Part shown: one piece after another, positions 1 to 10,402 of the stretch
Layout of the letters: every line of letters begins with the position of its first letter
Position numbering within the stretch: the first letter of the stretch is position 1
NCBI GenBank assembly: GCA_039707465.1
Contig: CM077645.1
Coordinates: 143,283,503-143,347,502 of the forward strand
Direction: 5' to 3'
Length of the DNA: 64,000 bases
Source: Rhabdophis nuchalis
Taxonomy: Eukaryota; Chordata; Lepidosauria; Squamata; Natricidae
Position numbers and translations under genes: made by a program
Notes under the pieces: generated by a model
The model's database searches: none
Told to the model about the DNA's origin: nothing
The model's input: only the letters and a program-made list of their open reading frames with translations

Positions 1-227
1 ATGGTTCTGCTGCTTTATCTGCCATTGGGGCATAGAGCCCTCTTCCACTTTCAAAACCATTGACTGTTTTCTCCAGTAACCCTGGAAAGGGGCCCTTATG
101 AGGTGCTACCACCTGGGCCAGCTGGACCAAGGTTTTTTAAGAAGGTGTTACTCTTCCATCACTCACCCTTTGTCCTGGCTTGTGACAGGCAGAGCCTGGC
201 TTTCCAAACATTGGGCCCAGGATTGCG
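1..227. other. Unassigned sequence
   Basis: No gene or recognised repeat is visible. The short open frames on both strands have no family resemblance. Confidence 0.5.
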
Positions 228-580
228 GGTTTTTACAACCCTAATTAAGCCCCAAATTGATGTTGGTAGGTTTCTTGCCACATTTGTTAAATGAATCACT
301 GCAGTTGTTAAGTTAGTAACATGGTTGTTAAATGAAACCAGCAACCTCATTGACTTTGCTTGTCAGAAGGTTCACAAAAGGTGAACCTTCTGACTTGACC
401 CTAGGACACCGCAATCATCATAAAAATGAACCAATTGGCAAGCATTTGAATGTCCATCACGTGACAGTGGGGGATGCTGCAGTGGTCACAAGCGTGAAAA
501 ATGGTCATGTCACTTTTTTCAGTGCTGCTGTAACTTTGAACGGTTACCAAATTAACTGTTGTAAGTCAAGGACTACCTAT
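228..580 (-). mobile_element. MITE-A copy 1 (TA-flanked non-autonomous DNA transposon)
   Basis: The right end reads GTCAAGGACTACCTATA, which is the inverted form of the AGTCCTCGACTTAC start of the other three copies (8181, 14815, 58771). Inside are the family's motifs in reverse orientation, such as GTTGTTAAGTTAGTAAC and GACTTTGCTTGTCAGAAGG. The left end is diverged, so its boundary is approximate. No transposase frame is present, so mobility would depend on an enzyme encoded elsewhere. The superfamily is not certain; TA-flanked ends would fit Tc1/mariner-like elements. Confidence 0.75.
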
Positions 581-2187
581 AGTTAGGATGCATACAAGGA
601 TAACTTGAAATGGTTGATGCCGTCCTTTCTCAGTGTTTAAATTTAAGACAAAATAAAATTCTAGTTTCAATACATATATAATAACTTCATTTATCCTGTA
701 TCTATAAAAAAAGATCTAATATTTGCACGGCTGTCATTTTTTACAAAAGAAAACATACCTATAATTACACTTGATAACTAGAGGATTTTTGCACTGAATG
801 TCCCTTGATGACTGATTGGTTTCTGGATTGATTCTAGGAAATGAAGACTAGTAAGTGGGGCCTGACATAAAAGAAATATTTGGGTTGCACATTAACATCA
901 TTTATTACAATAAGAATGAAACTGGAATACTAATTTAAAATGTTTTTCTGTAAGCATTACGTGCAGTTTCTCCCATTTCATAGTAATAGGCAAGCTCTCT
1001 TCCTGAAGGGTGCATAAGTTCAAAAGCTTTTTATTACTTAACATGATGATTGTGCAGAGGTGGGAGAAATATGTACAAATGTAGCATACCAGGCACTGAG
1101 TTGGGTCTGGAGAAAAAAAATACTTGAACACAACTTATGTCACATATAGTAAAATCTCTTCGTTCGGGTGGAAGGATAAGGATATGAAACATCAGCTGCA
1201 TGATTATTATCAGTCTTAAATAGGGGCAAGATATATTCCACTCATTATTATTCACTTACCCCAGGTGAGTTAGGAAGGACAGCTCAAAAATTAATCATCC
1301 ACATATCATTGGTTTCCAGATATCCCTGCCCACACTGATTTATCTTTCAAGGAATCCTCTGCATTTTAGAGAGGTTTCTGGGATCTGTTAAAGTTCACTC
1401 TTAATTCTTACACAGCTGTAATACATCTAGTACAGTTGCCCGCTCTGAATTGAAGAATTCTCAACACTGGGTATGTATTTCAAGTGAAGATTACAAATAA
1501 GCACTAAATCTATTTGCATAGATGTTTTATTCTAATTCTTGTTCAAGGCTCTTCTGGCATCTTGTTTAACCAGCTTTCTATTCTCCTTTCTCATCTCATT
1601 CCTGTCCCTTTTTCCTTTTCCTTTACAACACATGCCAATATTTTATTTTAAGGACCATAATTTTACAATTGTACTTTTTTAAAAAAATCCAAACTTCAGT
1701 TCTCCTTTCTCTGCCCCTTGAATCCCAAGCTGAGGATCTTCTTACTGCCTCTCTCTGCCACAACAGACATAGGCAATTAATTATTGTGCAGGGGGGAATG
1801 GATAATTAATAGAGACGCAGAATAAAATGGCTTTCAGGATAAACTATCTAATTTCTCTTTGTAGGTAAAACACTATTTTTACACGTGTAAGACTACCTGA
1901 AACCCAACCATCCTGGGCTGATTTTTATATCTCAGTTCCTATGCAGATACTTCCAACTGGGTGACTAATAGCAGTTTTTCCCATTCAGAATTTAATATGA
2001 TCAGCTTGTGGATACTTATAGAGGACAGCAATAAATGTTGTCCCTGTTTTGACATTATATAACTTCACAATTCTTCAGTTGAGAATTGTGCATCAGAGAT
2101 TTCAATATACGTTTTCTGAAATACCAGATTATTGGCCAAATAGCTTAACAAAATTAAGGCAACTAGTTATTCCCCAGTTATCGGGTT
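581..2187. other. Unassigned AT-rich sequence
   Basis: No gene, RNA gene or clear transposon was found over about 1.6 kb. Open frames are under 80 codons and look random. Confidence 0.5.
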
Positions 2188-2335
2188 AGCACGGGTTGAA
2201 TAATTTAATATATTTTAATGATGTATATTGTATTTATTGTGGTTTTAAATAATACCTGTGCGCCGCCCTGGGTCCTAACAAGGAGAAGGGCGGGGTATAA
2301 ATTCGAATAAATAAATAAATAATAATCCATTTTCT
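2188..2335 (+). mobile_element. L2 LINE 3' end fragment
   Basis: It contains the L2 3' UTR hallmark of this window, GTGCGCCGCCCTGGGTCC followed by GAGAAGGGCGGGGTATAAAT, and a short (AAAT)n tail. The same block follows the ORF2 stop in the long copy at 46-48.8 kb. Only 3' UTR is left, as expected from incomplete reverse transcription. It faces the L2 fragment at 2395 tail to tail, with about 60 bp between them. Confidence 0.85.
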
Positions 2336-2394
2336 GCTACCTGGACTGTTTTGCCAGTCTCAGGTGTAGGTCAGTATAAAGGGTCCAGGTATTT

Positions 2395-2398
2395 ATTT

Positions 2399-2454
<56 letters not shown>

Positions 2455-2459
2455 TTAAA
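2395..2459. repeat. (TTTA)n microsatellite, L2 tail
   Basis: About 15 near-perfect TTTA units. It is the 3' tail, read on the minus strand, of the L2 fragment that continues to about 2750. Confidence 0.95.
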
Positions 2460-2750
2460 TTTATAAACCGCCCCACTCTCCCCAAAGGGACTCGGGGCGG
2501 TGCACAGGAAGTTAAAATAGAATAAAAAGACAAACATGACAATAAATAGTACTAAAAATAAATTAAACCCCAATACCCTGTGCTAAAAATCCTAAAACCA
2601 TTAAAATCCTAAAACTTTACCCTTTAAAACCGAATTAAACAATTTAAATTTCAGTCTATACCTAATGGTGTGGATTAGGCCAGGCCGGCGAGATGGAAGA
2701 AATGGGTCTTCAAACTTCGGCGGAAGGAGCAGAGGTCCGTGATAGTTGCC
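2395..2750 (-). mobile_element. L2 LINE 3' fragment, 5'-truncated
   Basis: Read on the minus strand it runs from the last ORF2 codons (inverse of GGCCAGGCCGGCGAGATGGA and GGAGCAGAGGTCCG) through the 3' UTR (inverse of CCCAAAGGGACTCGGGGCGG) to an (AAAT)n tail. Only the C-terminal tip of ORF2 is represented and no catalytic domain remains. Confidence 0.88.
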
Positions 2751-2793
2751 TTCATAAGCTTTACACATTTATTCAGTTGAATATAGACAGGCC

Positions 2794-3070
2794 CAGAGGT
2801 GGTATTCAGCCGATTCAGACCAGTTCGCCTGAACCGGTAGTGTTACCGGTTCAGGCGGTGGGGGTGTGCCCTGCCCCCCCCAGCTCCAAAAGTCCTATGT
2901 AGCCTCATTTTCAACACCGTGTGCATGTGCACATGCCATGCATGTGAGCAAAGCCCATGCATGGAATGCCATACACAGCACAGAAGACACACATACACAC
3001 AATGCAAGTGTGCACATGAACATGCTCACAGTTGCAAACTGGTGCTAAACCTAAGTGAATTCCACTGCTG
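2794..3070. mobile_element. hAT-2 MITE with imperfect 8-bp TSD
   Basis: It begins CAGAGGTGGTATTCAG and ends GTGAATTCCACTGCTG, imperfect terminal inverted repeats of the hAT-2 type. The flanks GACAGGCC and GATGGGCC match at 6 of 8 bases, consistent with an aged hAT target-site duplication. The interior has a run of eight C and GTGCATGTGCACATGC-type alternating sequence. No transposase frame is present. Confidence 0.75.
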
Positions 3071-4515
3071 GATGGGCCCCACTGAACAATAGGGAACCCT
3101 GAACCCACTTTGACACTCGTATTTATATGTTTGCTATATTGTCCACTTCTTCACCCAGAAGGACTGACATACCCCACCCAGACAAGCTGGCACACTCTAG
3201 ATAAGAAGTACATAAATAGCCATCCACCTCCCTCCAAGGGCATTGGGTATCACCTCAGAGACATTGGGTGTTTCCTGATGAATTTTTCATAACCTTGAAG
3301 GCCTGCAGAAGCAATGGTGATATTGGCACATGTACTTCCTCAAGACTGTCAATAAAAACATTAGAGTCCTGATCAACCGACCACTGTTGATTCCAGTTTC
3401 TTTTCTTCACTAGACACCAAATAAGAGTTCAACTATTCTAATAGCTACTAATCTATATGCCAACCACCAAATTATATTTCTTAGTTAAACTATTAAAGTC
3501 AAGAGAAACCTGGAACGTGTTGATGGATTACTCATAAACCAGGCCATGAATGATATTATTTACAAGGTGTTTTCCTCTTCATCTCTCAAAAGGGAATGTA
3601 AAGTCATCAAGTTGGCTATAAATATATCAGGTTTACAACTAATAAACCATGACAAAACCTAAAATATTGCAGCAATGCTTCTTATAAAATGATTTACTTT
3701 CCCGTGGACAATGTAACATTTGAAGAGTTGTTTGTGGTTTGCAGTGCATCCTCTCAAGACAGTTCCCTAGCAAGGAAGGTGTTAAATTGTTTGTGCTGTG
3801 AAGGTAAGTACTTAAAATTCCCACCGTTTTCTAGAAAACATTTCCTGAATGTCAAAATGTTAAAGTGAATCACAGATAGGAACAACAGAAGTTTCATCTA
3901 ATGCAATCAAATTATATGTGCGCAAAGTACAAGATCATTTAATAATTATGATGAATTTTGTGTCCTTTTCATTTCCCAGTCCTTAATGTGTTTTGGTTTA
4001 TTTTTGCTTTTTTTTTTTAAAGGGGAAGAATCTGTGTTGTGACTGCATTGCTAAAGGATTTAGGAACTTTCTACTTTATTCATTCTATTTTTATCTAAGC
4101 AAATCTGTATGCCATAAGAGCTGTTACACTGAAGATTAGACTGAACAACTTTAAACTGACCAAATTCAAGGTCCTTTTAGGAAAGAACTGTCCTTGACAG
4201 ATAAAAAGTAAAGAATCCTTCAAGCTGAGTGTGACTTCTATGATTTCATACCCATTTCATCTACATCCTTTCCTTAGGAGGGCTGCCCAGGAATCTGAAT
4301 TTGAAGGGGAAGAGACAATTCAGAGTCTGCATGGTCAAGCATACTGAACCTGTTATCAATTCTTTGAAGGATCATTCCCACATCAAATCCCAACCACTCT
4401 TTATAAGTACATGTTCCATCTCTGTGTTTTGCATTTTCCCAATCCCATCAGCTATTAAAGATTAAAAAAAGAAAGAAGAGACATATACAGCATGCTTAAA
4501 TTAGGATATAGTTAT
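3071..4515. other. Unassigned sequence
   Basis: No coding or repeat signature was recognised over about 1.4 kb of AT-rich sequence. Confidence 0.5.
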
Positions 4516-5142
4516 CATGACACGTAACACCACTCCTGCGCGAGCTGCACTGGCTGCCTGTGGCCTTTCGGGTGCGCTTCAAGGTCTGATCACCATCTTT
4601 AAAGCGCTCCATGGCACGGGACCTAGCTATCTGCGGGATCGTATCCTACCCCATACATCCCTTCGGCCGATTCGCTCCCACAGAGAGGGACTTCTTCGGG
4701 TGCTGTCCACTAGGCAATGCCAGCAGCCGACGCCCAGGGGAAGGACCTTCTCTGTGGCGGGCCCGACCCTCTGGAACGACCTACCCCCCGAACTTAGAAC
4801 TACCACGGACCTCCGCTCCTTCCGCCAAAAGTTAAAGACCTATTTTTTCCATCAGGCCGGCCTGGCCTAATTCTACCTCACCTAACCTGCAGTCTGTAAT
4901 CTAAATTGTTTTAAATTGGGATTTTAAGGGATATAGTTTTAAGTTTTTAAGATTTTAGCACAGGGTGATAACTATTTAATTTGGGTTTTAAATATTTATA
5001 TTTATATTTATATTTGTTATGTATATATGTTTTTTAACTTCCTGTGCACTGCCCCAGGTCCCTTCGGGGAGAGGGTGCGGTTTATAAGTTGAAACAAACA
5101 AACAAACAAACAAACAAACAAACAAATAAATAAATAAATAAA
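4516..5142 (+). mobile_element. L2 LINE 3' fragment with (AAAC)n(AAAT)n tail
   Basis: It aligns by eye with the end of the long L2 ORF2 from about 48240 onward. Shared peptide blocks are RSHREGLLRV, FSVAGPTLWNDLPPELRT and DLRSFR. A frameshift lies near 4583, before ITIFKALHG. The frame ends TAA at 4868-4870, followed by the L2 3' UTR. The tail is about eight AAAC units followed by AAAT units. Truncated upstream of the reverse transcriptase, so inactive. Confidence 0.92.
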
Positions 5143-5286
5143 TGAAAAACCCCTTGACCTCAATGTTCTATGCCTTCAAGCCTCTCCACCTTTCTTGCTT
5201 TGTTGTTTTTCTCTCCTTTTCTACTCCAACATGTGAGAAAACAACCCAGTGTTTTAACACAATGACAGCTTCAGCTTTTCTATCAT

Positions 5287-5323
5287 CCATCCATCCATCC
5301 ATCCATCCATCCATCCATCCATC
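5287..5323. repeat. (ATCC)n microsatellite
   Basis: About nine ATCC units lie just 5' of a SINE-1 head. The same motif occurs again at 7218-7250, just beyond the SINE's 3' end. Confidence 0.95.
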
Positions 5324-5334
5324 TATCATCTTTC

Positions 5335-5556
5335 TAGAGCCTCGATGGCACAGTGGTTAGAGTGCAGTACTGCAGGCTAGTACTGCTGCCTGCAGGCTGC
5401 CTGCAATTTGGCAGTTTAAATCTCACCAGGCTCAAAGTTGACAAGCCTTCCATCCTTCCAAGGGCGGTAAAATGAGAACCCAAATTGTTGGGGGCAATAT
5501 GCTGATTCTGTAAACTGCTTAGAGAGGGCTATAGAGCACTGTAAAGATGTATATAC
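5335..5556 (+). mobile_element. SINE-1, 5' part, split by a DNA transposon
   Basis: It has a tRNA-like head (GGCACAGTGGTTAGAGTGCA as A box, GGCAGTTTAAATCTCACC as degenerate B box). The shared body follows: CTCAAAGTTGACAAGCC, then GGGGGCAATATGCTGA. The expected 3' end TCTAAGTGCTATT is missing here and appears at 7191, after the 1.6 kb insertion. It would have been transcribed by RNA polymerase III and mobilised by a LINE. Confidence 0.85.
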
Positions 5557-5558
5557 TA

Positions 5559-7183
5559 TGTTTTCCCGAAAATAAGACAGGTCTTATTAAAATATGGCCT
5601 TGGTCTTATAATTGGGGGGGGGGGTATTTGTTTGGGCTTGCCGGCGGCTGCTCTCTTGTGAGTGGGCTTGGAGTTGAATAGCTGTGTTGCACTGACATAG
5701 CAGCAACACAGCAGCCCTGAGGTGACCATGCTTGCAAGCAGCCACCCGGCAACCCCCCTTTGCAGCCATGCAGAGGTAGGGGCATTCCAAAGGCACTGAG
5801 CCATGGGAGCACCGGCTCGGCACCTTTGGAATGCCCCTACCTCTGCATGGCTGGAGAGAATGTGATGGGGGAATCATTGGTTGGGGGCATCTGGGGCTTT
5901 TCCCATCCATCCAGATGAAGGGGTTAAGAGGCGGACGCCAGGAGGAAGTCCAGGAGTCCGGCATTGAAGACCCGCCGAAGATCTCACCAGCTCGTCCTCG
6001 CTGCTTTTCCCCAGCAGAGTCTGCAGGCGGTGCCAGCTCCAGCTGAGGCCGAGCATGCTCCCCAGGGTGGTGTCCACCATCACTGTTGCTGTTCCCACTG
6101 CCTCCAGAGCTGGCCCAGAGGAGCAGCTGCGGCACCAGCAGTGACACTCATGCATGGCTGCCAACCCCAGCTCCCTGTGCGCAGCACCCGACAGGCCACC
6201 CCAGAAAGCGGTCCTGGGGCCCAGGACGAGGAGGAGGAGCAGCCCCTGCCCCTGCTGCCGCCTCCTCCCACCACCACCACTGCCATCTTTAAACACTGAG
6301 AGGAGTATGAGGGGGCTGGGCCACCACAATAACAATCCTCCACCAGTGCCTCCAGCCCATGGCGCGAGGCAGCCTGGAAGTGCGAGTTCCATGCCCAAGG
6401 CTGCCTCACACCGTGGGCTGGAGGTGCTGGTGAGGATTGTTATTGTGGTGGCTCGGCCCCTCTTACTCCTCTCAGTGTTTAAAGATGGAGTCAGCGGTGG
6501 CGGGAGGAGTCGGTGGCAATGGCTGCTCCCCCTCATCCTCATCCTCATCCTGGGCTGTGGGGCCGCTTTCCGGGGCAGCCCGGTTGGTGCTGCGTGCAGG
6601 GAGCTGGGGCTGGAAGTCACACAGGGATCATGCTGCTGGTGCCACAGCTGCTGCTCTGGGCCACCTCTGGAGGCGGCGTGTACAGCGGTGGTGGCCACTA
6701 CCCTGGGGAGCCTGCTCGGCCTCAGTCAGAGCTGGTGCCACCTGCAGACTCTGACAAGGAGGGCGGCCCTTGGCACCAGTGAGCCTGCTCCCTTCCCAGC
6801 CTGACAGAGCAGACCATCCACGTGGCAGGTGCTCAATGCTGGGCTCCTGGACTTTGGTGCCTGCCTCTTGTCCCCTTGATCTGGATGAATGGGAGAAGCC
6901 CCAAATGCCCCCAACCAACGACCCCCCCACTGCACATTCTCTCCAGCCATGCAGAGGTAGGGGCATTCCAAAGGCCCCAAGCCACAGGAGCCGGAGGGTG
7001 GCGAACAGGCGCTCCCGCGGCTCGATGCCTTTAGAATACCACTAGGTCAGGGAGTGGTATTCTGCCTGGCCGGAGGGAGGGATTGTCCAGGGGGATTATT
7101 TTCGGGTGGGGGTTAATATTTTGCCCACCCAAAATATGTGGCATGGCCTTCGTTTCAGGCCACGACATATTTTCGGGAAAACA
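5559..7183. mobile_element. Foldback DNA transposon, 16-bp perfect TIRs, giant palindrome
   Basis: The perfect 16-bp terminal inverted repeats are TGTTTTCCCGAAAATA (5559-5574) and its reverse complement (7168-7183). The element interrupts a SINE-1 between its body and its 3' end. The interior is strikingly GC-rich against AT-rich flanks and is mostly a 1.2 kb imperfect palindrome centred near 6385. No transposase is recognisable, so it is probably non-autonomous. The superfamily and the exact TSD could not be fixed from the sequence. Confidence 0.85.
5788..7040. repeat. Large imperfect palindrome (arms about 550-600 bp)
   Basis: The arms are roughly 5788-6380 and 6390-7040. Matching inverted blocks include TTTAAACACTGAGAGGAGTA (6288) with TACTCCTCTCAGTGTTTAAA (about 6464). 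Others are CACCACAATAACAATCCTC near 6325 with GAGGATTGTTATTGTGGTG near 6432, and GGAATGCCCCTACCTCTGCA (5828) with TGCAGAGGTAGGGGCATTCC (6950). Estimated arm identity is about 85%, by eye. The long open frames over it on both strands are a by-product of its GC richness and symmetry. Confidence 0.88.
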
Positions 7184-7186
7184 CTG

Positions 7187-7214
7187 CACATCTAAGTGCT
7201 ATTACGATTGCTTT
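7187..7214 (+). mobile_element. SINE-1, detached 3' end
   Basis: TCTAAGTGCTATTACGATTGC is the normal SINE-1 3' end (compare 34028 and 53805). It completes the SINE whose 5' part stops at 5556. Confidence 0.8.
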
Positions 7215-7217
7215 CTC

Positions 7218-7252
7218 TCCATCCATCCATCCATCCATCCATCCATCCATCT
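7218..7252. repeat. (ATCC)n microsatellite
   Basis: Eight ATCC units follow the SINE-1 3' end directly. Confidence 0.95.
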
Positions 7253-7269
7253 ATATCTATTTTCTTCAA

Positions 7270-7450
7270 GTCAAGCTTAACTCCTAGAAACTGCTTCGAC
7301 AAATCCTTGCATTTTTCTTGGCAGTATTTACAGAAATGGTTGACATGTCCTTCCTAGGCTACCGAGCCTAAGGTCACCCAACTGGCTTTGTGCCTAAGGT
7401 GAAACTAGAATTCACAGTCTCCTGTTTTTAGCTTGTAGTTAACCATTACA
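7270..7450 (-). mobile_element. SINE-2 copy
   Basis: On the minus strand it carries the SINE-2 core: ACTGTGAATTCTAG (B-box region) and AAAGCCAGTTGGGTGACC. It is diverged from the copy at 20587. Confidence 0.75.
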
Positions 7451-8180
7451 GCAAACTTGTTGTCTCAACATCTTTATATAGTCGTGGAAATCAGTTCAAA
7501 TTGATGTTCTAAAAGGTTGCTAACAAACAGCATTAATGGTTATTTACTGAACACTTGCCCAATAAAGAAAACATTTTGTGTTTAAAACATGTTGAAAAGG
7601 TGAGCACTTAAAAGAATGTTACACAAAAATGGGTTCATTCTTATTATAATGGCATCAACAGATTAATATATGCAAAAGCAAGTTAAAGAAAAATATGGAC
7701 ATTAGAAATTGGTAACAAAAAAGTGTTTGGGTCTAGGTGCCCTAATACTTAATGCTGGATAATGCAACCAGGTAAGTCCCATCACAGCTTATTCACTCTT
7801 TCCCCTCTATATTGTTACAGAAATAACAGTCATTGATTGACTGGGCTGGGAATTAGCCTTCCCCCAATGTAATGCCTTCCCTTCCAGCTATACTACAATT
7901 ACAGCTTCCAGTGCTAAGACCCAACACGTCTGAAGAGTGGAAAGTTGAATAAGGCTTACTGAAATTAAAGGAAGATTTTTGCCCCTATTTGCTTATTATA
8001 AACCATCTGTTTATAAGTATATAAGGATAAGGATATAAACCTTGATAGACCTTTAGCTTGATCACAGAAATGTGTGTATATCTAAATTTAAATATGATTA
8101 TTTTTTTATTTTCTGTGTGTGTCCATGTGTGTTAGGTACGCTGTACCTAGGCTGCAGAAACAAAGACCACCTCTGGATGA
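7451..8180. other. Unassigned sequence
   Basis: No gene or repeat was recognised. Confidence 0.5.
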
Positions 8181-9196
8181 CCGGAAAGGTCCTCGACTTA
8201 CAACAGTTTATTTAGTGACTGTTCAAAGTTAAAACGGCACTGAAAAAAGTAACTTATAGCCATTTTTCACACTTACGACCATTACAGCATCCCTATAGTC
8301 ATGTGATCAAAATTCAGATTCTTGGCGAGTGACTCATACTTGTAACAGTTGCAATGTCCCGGGATCATGGGGCTTCCCTTGAGGTGCACTCGAATGCTAC
8401 AGCTAGTCCAGAATGCAGCCGCGCGGGTAATAACGGGAACTCCGAGATACTCCCACATAACACCTATCCTGCGCGAGCTGCACTGGCTTCCTGTGGTCTT
8501 TCGGGTGCGCTTCAAGGTTTTGACGACCATCTTTAAATCGCTCCATGGCTCGGGACCTAGTTATATGCGAGACCGTCTTCTGCGCCATACATCCCTACGG
8601 CCGATCCGCTCCCACAGAGAGGGCCTTCTCAGGGTACCGTCGGCCGGGCAATGCCGTCTGGCGACACCCAGGGGAAGAGCCTTCTCTGTGGCAGGCCCTG
8701 CCCTTTGGAACGACCTCCCCCCTGAACTACGTACCATCTCGGACCTCCACCTCTTCCGCCAGTGTCTAAAGACACATCTTTTTCAGCAAGCCGGCTTAGC
8801 CTAACCTCCCACTGGGGCTATTTTAGATACTAAATTGGGGGTTTTAATCTGGTTTTAGCATAGGATTGTTTCTAGTAATTTAATATGCTTTTAAATTTTG
8901 TATATTTTGTCTTATATGCTTTTAAATTCCTGTGCGCCACCCTGGGTCCCTCGTGGAGAAGGGCGGGATATAAATCGAATAAAATCTAAATCTAAATCTA
9001 ATCATGTGATCTCTTTTTGCGACTTTCTAACAAGCAAAGTCATTGAGAAAACCAGATTCATTTAACAACCTTGTTACTAACTGCAATGATTTCTTTCTCA
9101 AGTGTGGCAAGAAAAGTCGTAAAATGGGACAAATTCTACTTAACCAATGTCTGACTTAATAACAGAAGTATAGTTGTAAATCGAGGATTATCTATA
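8181..9196 (+). mobile_element. MITE-A copy 2, interrupted by L2
   Basis: The left part (8181-8369) starts GGTCCTCGACTTACAACAG. The right part (9001-9196) resumes with GTGATCTCTTTTTGCGAC and ends TCGAGGATTATCTATA. The two parts join into the same order of motifs as copies 3 and 4. ATCATG is repeated at 8364-8369 and 9001-9006, on either side of the L2. Confidence 0.88.
8370..9000 (+). mobile_element. L2 LINE 3' fragment with (AAATCT)n tail
   Basis: It aligns with the L2 ORF2 C-terminus from the block GLPLRCTR (48156 in the long copy) to the stop TAA at about 8802, then 3' UTR. The C-terminal 145 or so codons are open without frameshift, with blocks NAAARVITG, ELHWLPVVFRVRFKVL and GPALWNDLPPELRT. 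The tail is three AAATCT units. It is inserted into MITE-A copy 2 with a short ATCATG duplication, so it is younger than that MITE. Confidence 0.93.
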
Positions 9197-9552
9197 CACG
9201 AAAGTTGCTGCCTTCTAATGCTCAGCTGTATTTTATAATATATTTGTGGCAAGCAAAATATGGGTATGCTTATCAGAGGCTCATTAGATTGTGGCTGATT
9301 CTTGAATCTCTCTTCAGTAGTAAATAGTGTTTGAATGTGAATTTAAGTATTATCCAAAACAGAGACAAATGCGCGTAAACAAATGTGGCTATATTTTTAA
9401 TAACTGGAATACCAAAACTTTTCTTGTATTGCTACATAGAACATTAATGATAAATCCATATTTCTTTTCTTATTCTGAATAGTTCAACGAAAAGATTACA
9501 TTTTACCACCTGCATTGCACCGGAAAGGAGATGAACCCAGCATATAACTAGA
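9197..9552. other. Unassigned sequence
   Basis: Nothing recognised. Confidence 0.5.
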
Positions 9553-9950
9553 TACCATATTTTTGGGAGTATAAGATTCACCTTTTTCCCCTCTAAAGGA
9601 GTGTGGAAATGTTGGTGCATCTTATACACCAAATACAGCCATTTTTGACCTCCTGAAACCCAGCCCCTGCATCCCATTTTTCTGAAAAATGGGTGGAAAA
9701 GGGAGGCGTTTTTCCCCTTCCTCCAGCCCCCAGAAGCACTCTGCAGGCTTCAGCAGGGTTGGGGGAAAGGAAAAATGTCCCTGTTTTTGCAGGAAACGGG
9801 CCATTTTTCGCAAAAATGGGGGCATTTTTGCCTTCCCCCAGCCCTGCTGAAGCCTGCAGAGTGCTCCTGGGGGCCAAGGAGGACGAAAACTTTTTTTTCT
9901 TACTTACCTCTTCGAAATCTTGGTGCATCTTATAGTCCGAAAAATAAAGG
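9553..9950. mobile_element. Palindromic MITE (TATAAGATGCACC ends), copy 1
   Basis: The ends are inverted: ACCATATTTTTGGGAGTATA at the left and TTATAGTCCGAAAAATAAAG at the right. The interior is also symmetric: GAAGCACTCTGCAGGCTTCA (about 9732) is matched in inverse by TGAAGCCTGCAGAGTGCTCC (about 9848). No protein is encoded. A second copy is at 30533-30985. Confidence 0.85.
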
Positions 9951-10402
9951 AATTCTTTTTTTTAATCTTTTTCTCTTTCTTTCTGCTAACATTCCTGCAT
10001 TGGTGCTATGAAAATTAAAGCTTGAAAAGGTGAATTGTACTCTTAATTTTTAGATTCCAGACTTATAATGTAAAACACAGCCTAATTTGGTCCAAACTAC
10101 TATGTAGGGAGTGGAGATTGTTTTTTTTTTTTTTTTTGAAAAAGTTTTATTGAGTTTTAACAATTTTCTGAAGGGTGGGGTAAGGGTTACAGAAACATTT
10201 TGAGAACCTTTGCGTCAGAGTCCTTGGCCCATCCCGGGCTACATAATAAAACAATAGTAAACAAATTTATCAAAAAAAAATACTACAAGATAAAGACCAG
10301 TGTATACGTATTACATATTACATTTCCAATTCTGAGATGGCAGACATGTACAAACATCCTGGTACAAAAAAGAATAGAAAGAAAAATTAATAAGAAAAAA
10401 GA

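Noticed and set aside
5587..6804. Long overlapping frames (up to 274 codons) on both strands
   Set aside because: They lie on the GC-rich palindrome, overlap on both strands and have low-complexity Ala/Gly/Pro/Ser composition with no domain. The symmetry and GC content explain them.
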